A stretch of 64,000 nucleotides of DNA from Thermoflexus sp. (GTDB lineage Bacteria > Chloroflexota > Anaerolineae > Aggregatilineales > Aggregatilineaceae). This document shows, piece after piece, positions 8,811 to 17,111 of this stretch; position 1 is the stretch's first letter; every line of letters starts with the position of its first letter. Made by a program: the position numbers and the translations under genes. The DNA lies in the NCBI GenBank assembly GCA_020724465.1, contig DYGX01000007.1, positions 124,001 through 188,000 on the forward strand, in the 5' to 3' direction. The notes beneath the pieces are model-generated. The model had not been told where the DNA came from. It saw nothing but the letters and a program-made list of their open reading frames with translations, and did no database searches.

Positions 8811-9296
8811 ATGGAAACGATCTGGCGCGTTGCCGTCGCCTATTTCTTCGTTCTGATCGCGCTTCGCCTGCTGGGTAAACGCGAGTTCGGCCAGCTCTCC
8901 CCGCTGGAGTTAGTCACTCTGCTGCTGATTCCGGAGCTGCTGTCCAACGCGCTCCAGCAAGGGGATTCCTCGATGCTGCGTGCGCTCGCCGGGGTGTCGA
9001 CCCTGTTGCTGCTGGTCTTCGTCAGTTCGCTGGCGACACATCTGAACCAATCGGTGGAAGAGGCGGTCGAAGGCAAGCCGACCGTGCTGGTCGCGCACGG
9101 GGAGCTTATTGTGGACAACCTCAACCGGGAGCGTGTCACGCCTGGGGAAGTGTTTAGCGCGATGCACCAGGCCGGGTTGGATGCTCTCGGCCAGGTGCGC
9201 TGGGCACTGCTGGAGAGCGATGGCAAGATCGCAATAGTGCCTGAGCCGCCGAGCGGCACAGGCACTCAAGAGTCGTCTTCGCCCCCAGGTGGGTGA
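8811..9296 (+). CDS. DUF421 / YetF family membrane protein
   Basis: The 161-residue protein has three N-terminal membrane helices followed by the cytoplasmic YetF fold. Family marks are ALRLLGKREFGQLSPLELV near residue 20, the KPTVLVAHGELIVDNLNRERVT stretch near residue 90 and EVFSAMHQAGLDALGQVRWALLE after it. The biochemical role is not established; in Bacillus, relatives are linked to spore or envelope functions. GAGAGG overlaps the stop codon of the upstream gene and sets the ATG at 8811. It converges on the second Dpp operon. Confidence 0.88.
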   Translation: METIWRVAVAYFFVLIALRLLGKREFGQLSPLELVTLLLIPELLSNALQQGDSSMLRALAGVSTLLLLVFVSSLATHLNQSVEEAVEGKPTVLVAHGELIVDNLNRERVTPGEVFSAMHQAGLDALGQVRWALLESDGKIAIVPEPPSGTGTQESSSPPGG

Positions 9297-9319
9297 CGGA
9301 CGCAGAGAAATGCGCCGGG

Positions 9320-10378
9320 TTATACCTTTGTCGCGCGCGGGTCGAGCGCGTCGCGCAGGCCGTCGCCCAGGAAGTTGAACGCGAACATGATCAGGAACAG
9401 CGCCAGCGCCGGGAAGATCGCCTGGTTGGGATAGCTCTTGATCGCCTGCGCCCCTTCCGAGATCATGCTGCCCCAGCTTGGGGTCGGCGGGTTTACGCCC
9501 AGCCCGATGAAGCTGAGAAACGCCTCAAGCGAGATATAGCGCGGGATCGCCAGGCTTTCGCGCACGATCACCGGCCCCATGATGTTCGGCAGCACATGGC
9601 GGAAGATGATCCCGCGATCGCTGACGCCGATCGAATGGGCGGCTTCGATGAACTCCTTTTCGCGCAGCGACAACACCTGGCCGCGCGCCAGCCGCGCCGT
9701 ATCCATCCACGACGTGATCCCGATGCCGATGAAGATGAACAGCATGCCGCCGAAAGCCGCGTCGATCTTGTTGAGCTGGTAGGCCAGCGTGCCGTACTCG
9801 CTTTGGGAGAAGCTGGCGCGGAAGAAGGCCATCATCAGAATGATCAACAGCAGGGTAGGAAAGGCGTACATGATGTCGACGATGCGCATCATGATGTTAT
9901 CGGTTCGCCCCCCAACATAGCCGGAGACCATCCCGTAGATCGTGCCAACCAGCAGGCTTGTCAGCGGGCCGATGAACGCCACCGCCAGCGAGATGCGCGC
10001 CCCGTAGATGATCCGCGTGAACAGATCGCGCCCGAGCGCGTCCGTGCCAAAGCGGTAATCGTTGTTGACCCGGACGTACCCCATCTCCTGGCCGACTTCT
10101 TTCATCTTCGGAAACAGGTCGATGACCCATTTCGGCGCGGTGTTGATGGCCAGGTAGTTCTGCTCGGCGTAGGTGTAGTTGGTGAGCTGCGGTGCGAAGA
10201 TCGCGATCAGAATAAAGGCCGCGATCACCACCATGCCAACAATCGCCGCACGGTTGCGGATCAGGCGGCGCCAGGCATCGAGCCACGGGCCGCGGCTGCG
10301 CTCGGTTTCCTGCGCAAGGCGGATCGGTTCCGGGAGCGCCTCGCCAACCCGCTCGGTAGATGCATCAATGGACGACAT
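9320..10378 (-). CDS. ABC transporter permease, DppC/OppC type
   Basis: The 352-residue membrane permease forms the second half of the channel of a peptide-type importer. It has the OppC N-terminal domain (WRRLIRNRAAIVGMVVIAA near residue 35), the FGTDALGRDLFTRIIYGAR motif around residue 110, and the EAA loop EAAHSIGVSDRGIIFRHVLPN near residue 235. Six helices are visible. The gene is last in a minus-strand operon, 17 bp after the DppB-type permease. No ATPase gene follows within the window, so the importer must borrow ATPases encoded elsewhere. Confidence 0.93.
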   Translation of the reverse strand: MSSIDASTERVGEALPEPIRLAQETERSRGPWLDAWRRLIRNRAAIVGMVVIAAFILIAIFAPQLTNYTYAEQNYLAINTAPKWVIDLFPKMKEVGQEMGYVRVNNDYRFGTDALGRDLFTRIIYGARISLAVAFIGPLTSLLVGTIYGMVSGYVGGRTDNIMMRIVDIMYAFPTLLLIILMMAFFRASFSQSEYGTLAYQLNKIDAAFGGMLFIFIGIGITSWMDTARLARGQVLSLREKEFIEAAHSIGVSDRGIIFRHVLPNIMGPVIVRESLAIPRYISLEAFLSFIGLGVNPPTPSWGSMISEGAQAIKSYPNQAIFPALALFLIMFAFNFLGDGLRDALDPRATKV

Positions 10379-10395
10379 AGTCTCGATCCCCCCGC

Positions 10396-11409
10396 CTAGT
10401 CAAAACGGATGCGCGGATCCAGCCACACATAGGTGAGATCCACGATGAAATTGGCGATAACAATGAAGAAGGCGAACAGCAGCGTCGTCCCCATGATGGT
10501 GGCGTAGTCGCGCTGGTTGATGCTGACGACGAAGTAATGGCCCAGCCCCGGCAGACCGAACACCTTCTCAATAACAAACGTGCCGGTCAGCAGCGCCGCA
10601 AACAGCGGACCCATCACCGTCACCACCGGGATCATGGCGTTCTTCATGGCGTGCACCACGATGACCTGATGGTTGCGCAAGCCTTTGGCCTGCGCCGTCC
10701 GGATGTAGTCCTCGTTCAGCACCTGCAGCAGGCTGGCGCGTGTCAAGCGTGCGATCAGCGCCGATTGCGCAAACCCCAGGGCAAAGGCCGGCATAATGAG
10801 CTGCTCAAAGGTGCCCCAGCCCGTCGTTGGAAGCCACTTTAGCTCGACCGCAACGACATACTGGAGCAGCGGGCCAAGCACAATTGCCGGCACCGACACC
10901 CCCAGAATCGCGACGCTCATGCTGAAATAGTCGAAGATGGTGTTCTTGCGCAGCGCTGCGACGGTGCCCAGCGGAATGCCGATCACAGTCGCCACAAACA
11001 TCGCCGCCAGGCCGAGCTGGAATGAGACCGGCAGGTGTGCTTTGAAGATCCCATTGACCGAGCGCGTCCGGTCGGTGTACGACGGCCCGAAGTTCATCCA
11101 GCGCAGGGTCGTGTTATCGCCCACCGGCAGCTTGATGTTGAACAGGTAGTCGTTGGTGACCGAGTACTTCCATTCCCCGGTTGTGATCCTGGGAATGACG
11201 AGGTCGGCCATGTAGTCGATATACTGCTTCCAGACCGGGTCGTCGAGCTTGTACTTGGCGTTCAGGTTGTTGAGCACCGTCTGGGGCAGCTTCTTCTCGG
11301 AAGCAAACGGCCCCCCAGGAACCTGATGCATCAGTGCAAAGGTGATGATCGACACCACGAACAGCACAACGATGAGGCCCAAAAGACTGCGTGTGAAGTA
11401 TTGTAGCAT
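10396..11409 (-). CDS. ABC transporter permease, DppB/OppB type
   Basis: The 337-residue membrane protein starts MLQYFTRSLLGLIVVLFVV and continues HQVPGGPF, the usual OppB opening with the (A/V)PGGPF loop. The EAA-like loop IRTAQAKGLRNHQVIVVHAMKN lies near residue 220 and the C-terminus ends LTYVWLDPRIRFD. The expanded loop between helices 1 and 2 (about residues 35-125) is larger than in E. coli OppB, as in many Chloroflexota and Deinococcus homologues. Its partners are the DppC gene 17 bp downstream and the binding protein 278 bp upstream. Confidence 0.93.
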   Translation of the reverse strand: MLQYFTRSLLGLIVVLFVVSIITFALMHQVPGGPFASEKKLPQTVLNNLNAKYKLDDPVWKQYIDYMADLVIPRITTGEWKYSVTNDYLFNIKLPVGDNTTLRWMNFGPSYTDRTRSVNGIFKAHLPVSFQLGLAAMFVATVIGIPLGTVAALRKNTIFDYFSMSVAILGVSVPAIVLGPLLQYVVAVELKWLPTTGWGTFEQLIMPAFALGFAQSALIARLTRASLLQVLNEDYIRTAQAKGLRNHQVIVVHAMKNAMIPVVTVMGPLFAALLTGTFVIEKVFGLPGLGHYFVVSINQRDYATIMGTTLLFAFFIVIANFIVDLTYVWLDPRIRFD

Positions 11410-11609
11410 CTGACTCTCCCGTGGTCGCTTCCATGCAGCGACACACTCTCGCTACCCGTCCGGCACCCTGCCAGACGGGGCAACACCTGCCTGAAATCCA
11501 CCCGCGACGGTATCTCGCACCGGACACAAAGGGATGCCTGAGCATGAAAGTGTTTAAACGAGCCGATCTGCTGATCTGTTTTCCGCCGCGGCAGTTCTCA
11601 GCAGACATG

Positions 11610-11637
11610 GGAGAGAGAGCGCGATGGCTCTCTCTCC
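11610..11637 (-). terminator. Intercistronic hairpin between binding protein and permeases
   Basis: A perfect 11-bp stem (11610-11620 with 11627-11637) with a 6-base loop lies in the 278-bp gap between the binding-protein stop (11688) and the permease start (11409). There is no T run on the minus strand. It probably acts as an mRNA stabiliser or partial terminator that lowers permease expression relative to the binding protein. Confidence 0.6.
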
Positions 11638-11687
11638 ACATTCTGTATCATTTACTGATCACCGAGCGATTTGGTTCACCGCGGGTT

Positions 11688-13370
11688 TTAGCCGAGGATG
11701 TCCCACTTGTCGTAGCGCTCGATGCCGATGATCGACGGCGAAGCGTCGAGGTGGGTGCCGATCATGCTCAGCTTGGTGTAGAAGTAGATGGGCGCGATCG
11801 CCGCATCTTCCCAGGTCAGGATGTGCTCGGCGCGAGCGTAGAGCGGCTTGCGGGCCTCGAAGTCCGTCATCACCTTGGCTTCGTCGATCAGCGAGTCGAA
11901 CTCGTCATTGGCCCAGTTGGTGTGGTTGTTGCCCGAGGTCGAGTAGAACACGTCGCCCAGGAAGTTGTGCGGGTCGGGGTAGTCCGCGCACCAGCCCAAC
12001 CGCCAGATCTGCGGCGCGTCCTCGGTCAGCAGGTCCAGATAAGTCTGCCATTCCTGGTTCGCCACCTGCACCTCAATGCCCAGGTTCTCCTTCCACATCT
12101 GCTGCACCGCCTGGGCGATGATGGCATGCGCCTCGCTGGTGTTGTACATCAGGGTCAGCTGCGGCATGGTCTCGAGGGTGTTGCCGGTTTCCTCGAAGTA
12201 CAGCTCCAGCTCCTGGCGGGCCAGCTCGGGGTCGCTGTGAGCGCCGAGATCAGGATACTCTTCCTGAGTGGCCGAGGCAGCAAAGTTCGGGCGCGAGAAG
12301 AAGCCAGCCGGCAGCTCACCACGGCCCAGCACCTGCTCGACCAGCGTCTGGCGGTCGATGGCGGCAGACAGCGCGCGGCGCATGTGAACATTATCCACCG
12401 GCGGTTTCTGAACGTTGAAGCCGTAGTAGTAGGTGCAGTCACGCGAGCCAATGTACAGCTCGTCGGGGCGCTCCACCTGCAGGCGCGGCAGGTCCGGCAG
12501 CGGCACTTCTTCGATGGTATCCAGCTCGCCAGCCTCATAGGCCGCCAGCGCCGCCGAAGCATCCAGGAACACGGCCTCGATCACATCCAGCTTGGGGATC
12601 GGGTGGCTCTCGGTGCCAGGCCAGAAGGGGTTCTTGATGATCTCGACGCGCGAGCCAGGCTCGTACGACTTCAGGACGAACGTGCCGTACACATGGTAGT
12701 TCTCGGGCAGCGTCCAGTTGTCGCCGTGCTCCTCGATGGTCCACTGCGGCTGGGCAGCGAACACCCACAGGCCGTAGACCTGAAGCAGGAAGCCGGCCGG
12801 CTCGGGCGAGGTGATCTCGAGGGTGTAGTCGTCCACCGCACGAATCTTCACATCCTCGCGGGCGCCGGTGCCTTCGTTGAACGCGTTGCCGCCCTCAACC
12901 CAGTCCGCCGGCAGGTAGCCGTAGTTGGACGCGGTTTCGGGGTCCATGGTGCGCAGCGCGCCATACACAAAGTCGTGAGCCGTCACATAGCGGACATTGC
13001 CCGCCTCGTCCGTCACTTCGACCACAGAATCGGTCGCCGGATCGTAGACAACCCACGGCACGCCTTCTTTGATCTTAAAGGTATAGACGCGGCCATCTTC
13101 CGAGATCTCCCACTCTTCCGCCATTCCATGCTGCGGAAGGCCGGTCGTCTCGTCACGCGGAGCCAGGCCGGGGAACATCATTTCAATAAATGTGTGCGAT
13201 GTGGTATCAGTTGCCAGGGCGACATCCCACACCACCGTGGTGCCCGCCGCCCCCATACCAACGCGCAGCACCTTCAGGTCTTGCGCGCTGACGGTACCGA
13301 GGCCGGCAACCATCGACAGCAAAAGGGCCAGCGCAAAGAAGAGCTGACTAGTGCGTTTCAGGTTTCTCAT
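11688..13370 (-). CDS. Extracellular solute-binding protein family 5 (OppA/DppA type)
   Basis: The 560-residue exported protein has a signal peptide ending GTVSAQ near residue 30, with no lipobox cysteine. It contains the SBP_bac_5 marks MAEEWEISEDGRVYTFKIKEG near residue 84, the TAHDFVYGALRTMDPETAS segment typical of OppA, and MRRALSAAIDRQTLVEQVLG near residue 322. The similarity to OppA-type segments suggests peptides as substrate, but this is inference. It is the first gene of the 9320-13370 operon. A candidate minus-strand -10 (TATACT, plus 13432-13437) lies about 60 bases upstream. Confidence 0.9.
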   Translation of the reverse strand: MRNLKRTSQLFFALALLLSMVAGLGTVSAQDLKVLRVGMGAAGTTVVWDVALATDTTSHTFIEMMFPGLAPRDETTGLPQHGMAEEWEISEDGRVYTFKIKEGVPWVVYDPATDSVVEVTDEAGNVRYVTAHDFVYGALRTMDPETASNYGYLPADWVEGGNAFNEGTGAREDVKIRAVDDYTLEITSPEPAGFLLQVYGLWVFAAQPQWTIEEHGDNWTLPENYHVYGTFVLKSYEPGSRVEIIKNPFWPGTESHPIPKLDVIEAVFLDASAALAAYEAGELDTIEEVPLPDLPRLQVERPDELYIGSRDCTYYYGFNVQKPPVDNVHMRRALSAAIDRQTLVEQVLGRGELPAGFFSRPNFAASATQEEYPDLGAHSDPELARQELELYFEETGNTLETMPQLTLMYNTSEAHAIIAQAVQQMWKENLGIEVQVANQEWQTYLDLLTEDAPQIWRLGWCADYPDPHNFLGDVFYSTSGNNHTNWANDEFDSLIDEAKVMTDFEARKPLYARAEHILTWEDAAIAPIYFYTKLSMIGTHLDASPSIIGIERYDKWDILG

Positions 13371-13444
13371 TGGTGTTCTGCTCCCATTCTCTAGATGCGA
13401 AATGCAAAAGGGGATCTAAGTGTCCACCGATAGTATACATTATG

Positions 13445-14329
13445 TTACCGCATCTCGCGTAGATAACAAACAGCATTTTGTTCTGCTAAAGAGGGTGCCA
13501 CGAGCGGCCAGCCCTCGGGCTGAGGCCAGCCGTCGGGTGGGCCATACGGTAGCAGGCGGTGGTTGCCCAGGTTGGCGTAGCCGTCCCAATCACAGATCGC
13601 CTGCTCCAGCTCACGCCGCTGATCGTCTGATAGAGCCAGCAGACCGCCGTCCAGCGACAGGATGTACATTTTGATCTGATACTCGGCTGCCTGCGCCAGA
13701 GCCGTACCGGCCTCCCATGTGGTGGTACGCGTGCGCGGCCCGCTCCCGGCGCCTGCGGTTTCGTACAGGTATTCCTGCCAGGAATGCCCCACTTCTTCGA
13801 TATAGGTCGCCAGCAGATCGTCCGAGGCTGCACGCGGGGTGCGCGAGCCATCGGGATGCGGGTTCGAGAACAGCGAGCGACCGAAACGTACCAGGTGCTG
13901 GCGAGTCATATAATCACCAGCGCACAGGCTTTCGATTCCCCGGCTCAAACGGAGCGATGCACACTCAGCCGGCGGGTGGTCAATAACCAGGACGCTCCCG
14001 CGAAGGACACAGGCAATCGAAGGATCATAGACAATCCGATCGCCTGGAGCAGGTCCCCAGCCGCCGCGCTCCAGAGCTTCCTGTGCCACAATCTGAAGCG
14101 CCTCGTCACCCCGGCCCGATTCCGCCAGCAGGAACAGACACCCGTGGTCAAACGCGCCCTCTGCGACTGGCGGTGTGCTCTGCCGGTGGCCCGGCGGCCG
14201 TGGCCCGGCGCCGAGCAGCAGCACATAGCTGAGGCTGAACAACAGGCCGGTCTGGTACGCGCGGCGTACATCGACCCGGCCGTTCTCCAGCGGCCCACAC
14301 CCCGGCCAGCGACGCAGCCAGTGCTTCAC
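13445..14329 (-). CDS. Uncharacterised secreted or membrane-anchored protein
   Basis: I do not recognise the family. From GTG 14329 the product is 294 residues, with a hydrophobic segment near residues 22-36 (TGLLFSLSYVLLLGAG) that could be a signal anchor, then a soluble domain rich in W, H and C. Features include GCLFLLAESGRGDEALQIV, a central VLVIDHPPAECASLRLSRG and YIEEVGHSWQEYLYETAG, an acidic-histidine helix that resembles but does not match a metalloprotease HExxH. The GTG is preceded by AAGGGAG at 4 bases. The frame stays open upstream to 14593, but that part is compositionally poor and lacks a ribosome site. It sits 74 bp upstream of the oligopeptide-binding protein gene. Confidence 0.5.
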   Translation of the reverse strand: MKHWLRRWPGCGPLENGRVDVRRAYQTGLLFSLSYVLLLGAGPRPPGHRQSTPPVAEGAFDHGCLFLLAESGRGDEALQIVAQEALERGGWGPAPGDRIVYDPSIACVLRGSVLVIDHPPAECASLRLSRGIESLCAGDYMTRQHLVRFGRSLFSNPHPDGSRTPRAASDDLLATYIEEVGHSWQEYLYETAGAGSGPRTRTTTWEAGTALAQAAEYQIKMYILSLDGGLLALSDDQRRELEQAICDWDGYANLGNHRLLPYGPPDGWPQPEGWPLVAPSLAEQNAVCYLREMR

Positions 14330-14602
14330 CAGACTCCCTTCGTCTCGAGGGATCGCCGCGCGCAACGGATGCCCGCGCGATGCGCCGCCACCCGTTTGCA
14401 GACGACCTGTCCACCGGTTTCCGGTTGAATTCGGACGGAAGCTGCCTGGCTGCGATAGGGCGGCGCCGCGTGGGGCGCAGAACGAGCAAGTACCGGTACA
14501 CTGGCGAGAGGTGGTGCGCGACGGCTGGCAAGAGGGCGACTCAGGGAGCGGCAGGGCACGACTTTGCAGCCCAGGCGCAACATTTAAGCGCAATATTATG
14601 AT

Positions 14603-14630
14603 GTGAATAAATTCACTATCTGCTATTATA
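14603..14630 (-). promoter_or_regulatory. AT-rich promoter with palindromic operator
   Basis: The palindrome GTGAAT-AA-ATTCAC (14603-14616) lies just downstream of a minus-strand TATAAT (plus 14625-14630) in an AT-rich island between divergent genes. It would drive the unknown gene ending at 13445 with a long leader. The remainder of the stretch 14330-14823 is GC-rich. It shows only this island and the forward -10 at 14747. Confidence 0.4.
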
Positions 14631-14746
14631 TACCGAAAATGGCCGCCAAATCTAGCTTTTCGCCCCCGGTTGCGCGTCGCCCCCCGCCGGGCAAGGCGCA
14701 GACGGCGCGGGCCTGCGCCTGCCGTCGATCCCGCCGCCTCGTGCGG

Positions 14747-14752
14747 TATAAT
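14747..14752 (+). promoter_or_regulatory. Candidate -10 element for the B12-sensor operon
   Basis: A perfect TATAAT lies 72 bases before the ATG at 14824. No good -35 hexamer stands 16-18 bases upstream, so the promoter may need an activator or another sigma factor. Confidence 0.4.
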
Positions 14753-14823
14753 GCTGCTGGGGCGCGGCTGCTGCTGGCGCGCAGGCGTGCGGCCTGCGAG
14801 CGCGAACCGGAAGGAATTGAACG

Positions 14824-15900
14824 ATGCATCTTGATGTTCCCGATTCGGGTGTAGACCTCACCGCGCAGGCTGCCGGTGAGGCCATCCACGATCGCCTGCC
14901 GGCGCTCAGCGCCGAGATCGTTCGCCAGTTCAGCGCACTACAGCGGGCTTCCGGCAGCCCCTCGCCTCTTGATCCCCCGGCACTGCGAGCGGCGGTGGAA
15001 GCCCATCTGCGCGCGCTGGCAGCCGCAGTCCAGCACGACAGCAGCGCGGACTTTCTCGCGCACGTCCAGGCGTTCGCCCCCGTGTTCGGGCCGGATCGCG
15101 CCGGGGCGGATGCCTTGCGCAAACTGCTTGAGATCACCGGGCAGGCGATTCGCCGCGCCGCGGGAAGCGCGGTGTGGAACAGCGTGCAGCCCGTGCTCGA
15201 TCCGGCGCTTGCCCGGCTGTTGAGCGAGGACGCGGAAGATTCGCTGCCGCCAGCCGGTTCGCCCGCCGAAATCGCGCGCGTCTATTTGCACACCATCCTC
15301 GAGGGGGATCGCATCCGGGCGCAGCGGCTGGTTTTCGACGCCCTGGAAGGCGGCCTCAGCATCCGCCAGGTCTATCTCGATGTCTTCCAGCCGGCGCTGT
15401 ACGAGATCGGCCACCTGTGGGAACTCGGGCGCGTCTCGATCGCGCAGGAACACCTGGCAACGGCGATCACGCAGTCGGTGCTGGCCGCGCTTTACGCCCG
15501 CGTGGAGCTGCCCACCAACCTGACGCGCCATGCCGTCGTCGCCTGCCTGTCGGGGAACTATCACGAGATCGGCCCGCGCATGCTGGCCGACCTGCTCCAG
15601 CTCGGCGGCTTCAACACGCGCTTTCTGGGCGCCAATACCCCGGAAGACAGCCTGCTGGACATGATTGAAACACTGAAGCCGGACGTCGTCGGCCTGCCCG
15701 CGACGACGACGCCGCAAGTCGAGACGGTGCAGCGCGCCATCGAACGTCTGCGCGCAGATTTCACCAGCTACCGTCCGACGGTCATGGTCGGCGGGCTGGC
15801 CTTCAACCTGGTGGATGGCCTCTGGCGGGCCGTCCGGGCGGATGTCTGGGGTCCGGACGCGGGCCAGGCCGTCGACCGGCTGGTGGGGAGCAGCGGATGA
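14824..15900 (+). CDS. Cobalamin-binding sensor protein with CarH/LitR-type light-sensing motif
   Basis: The 358-residue soluble protein carries a B12-binding module. Residues ~145-225 form the helical cap (B12-binding_2), with W199 followed after nine residues by E209-H210. This W-x9-EH motif is the adenosylcobalamin photoreceptor signature of CarH/LitR. Residues ~235-355 form the Rossmann-like B12 domain, with GNYHEIG (H247 as likely lower axial ligand; N replaces the usual D/E two positions before it) and GGLAFN. The N-terminal ~140 residues are helical and unrecognised; the MerR DNA-binding domain of CarH is absent. AAGGA stands 9 bases before ATG 14824. Its stop overlaps the kinase start (ATGA), so the two proteins are probably made together. 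Confidence 0.85.
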   Translation: MHLDVPDSGVDLTAQAAGEAIHDRLPALSAEIVRQFSALQRASGSPSPLDPPALRAAVEAHLRALAAAVQHDSSADFLAHVQAFAPVFGPDRAGADALRKLLEITGQAIRRAAGSAVWNSVQPVLDPALARLLSEDAEDSLPPAGSPAEIARVYLHTILEGDRIRAQRLVFDALEGGLSIRQVYLDVFQPALYEIGHLWELGRVSIAQEHLATAITQSVLAALYARVELPTNLTRHAVVACLSGNYHEIGPRMLADLLQLGGFNTRFLGANTPEDSLLDMIETLKPDVVGLPATTTPQVETVQRAIERLRADFTSYRPTVMVGGLAFNLVDGLWRAVRADVWGPDAGQAVDRLVGSSG

Positions 15901-17069
15901 GCGACACAGCCGGGCAGCGCCCTCACGATCTGGCGCCCATCCTGGGCGCGTGGCTGGCGGAGATCGCCGCCTTCGCCGACCGGGCCGAGTCCCTGGCGAT
16001 CGGTCTGTTCGGCGTGGATGGACAGCCGCGCTATCTCAACGCAGGGATGCGCCGGCTGCTGGCGGGCTGTCCGGACGACGCCATGGCCGATGCGTTCGCC
16101 GCGCCTACCTTCGCCGCACTACGCGAGCGCGAAAGCGCGAACGGCCCGATCCACGAAGGGTGGCTGACGCTGGGCAGCGACCAGCTTCTGTACCGCTCGA
16201 TCCGCGCGGCGGTCTACCGGCGCGGAGACGCGTTGCTGGTCATCGGCGAAACGGACGTTGAGGAGCTGGAGCGCATCAACCATGAGCTGATGGCGGTCAA
16301 CCGCCAGATCACCAATCTCCAGCGCGAGCTGGCTCGCCGCCAGGCGGAGCTGGTCCGCCTCAACGAGCAGAAGAACGAGTTCCTGGGCATCGCCGCGCAC
16401 GACCTGCGCAGCCCGCTCACCGTGGTGCAGGGGTTCGCCAGCCTGCTGCTCAACCGCCCCGAGATCCCCGCCGAAGAACGGAGCGAGCTGCTGACGATGA
16501 TCATGGATTCGGTCAAGGAGATGCTCGCCATGCTCAACAATCTGCTGAGCGTCTCCGCCATCGAGTCCGGCAAGCTGCGTTTGCAGCCGCAGGCGCTGGA
16601 CCTGGCCGAATTTCTGGAGCGTGTCGTGCGGCTGAACCGCCCGCTCGCCGAGCAGAAGCGTATCGCGCTGCGGCTGGAGCTGCCGCCGGCCCTGCCGCGC
16701 GTCCACGCCGATCCGGAGCGCATCCAGCAGGTGATGAGCAACCTGCTCAGCAACGCGTTCAAGTTCTCGCGCAGCGACACGGCCGTCACCGTCAGCGCCG
16801 CGCCAATCCGACCGGATGCGGTCGAAATCTCGGTCACCGACCAGGGTCAGGGAATTCGCGCCGACGAACTGAACCGGGTGTTTGTGCCCTTTCAGCGCAC
16901 CAGCACCCGCGCCACGGCTGGCGAGCACAGCACCGGGCTGGGGCTGGCGATCTGCAAACGGATCGTCGAGCTGAGCGGCGGGCAAATCGGGGTTGAGAGC
17001 GAGTTTGGCAAAGGCAGCCGCTTCTATTTCACGCTGCCGGTCGCGCCCGACGCAGCGCCGGACTCGTAG
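15897..17069 (+). CDS. Soluble PAS-like sensor histidine kinase coupled to the B12 sensor
   Basis: The 390-residue cytosolic kinase has an N-terminal PAS-like region (residues ~10-120) and a coiled coil ([20 protein letters not shown] onward, ~125-160). Then comes HisKA with [19 protein letters not shown] as H-box, and HATPase_c with [18 protein letters not shown] and [17 protein letters not shown]. No membrane helix is present, so the input must come from a cytosolic partner. The start codon overlaps the stop of the cobalamin sensor by 4 bp, which makes that protein the obvious partner. No response regulator gene is adjacent. Confidence 0.9.
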   Translation: MSDTAGQRPHDLAPILGAWLAEIAAFADRAESLAIGLFGVDGQPRYLNAGMRRLLAGCPDDAMADAFAAPTFAALRERESANGPIHEGWLTLGSDQLLYRSIRAAVYRRGDALLVIGETDVEELERINHELMAVNRQITNLQRELARRQAELVRLNEQKNEFLGIAAHDLRSPLTVVQGFASLLLNRPEIPAEERSELLTMIMDSVKEMLAMLNNLLSVSAIESGKLRLQPQALDLAEFLERVVRLNRPLAEQKRIALRLELPPALPRVHADPERIQQVMSNLLSNAFKFSRSDTAVTVSAAPIRPDAVEISVTDQGQGIRADELNRVFVPFQRTSTRATAGEHSTGLGLAICKRIVELSGGQIGVESEFGKGSRFYFTLPVAPDAAPDS

Positions 17070-17111
17070 CGTGGTCTGCGGAGCGAGCGCACCGGGCACG
17101 TGCGAGCGCGG

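Noticed and set aside
14330..14593. N-terminal extension of the unknown gene 13445-14329
   Set aside because: The frame is open, but the 88 extra residues are low in complexity and arginine-rich, start at a TTG without a ribosome site and precede a better GTG start.
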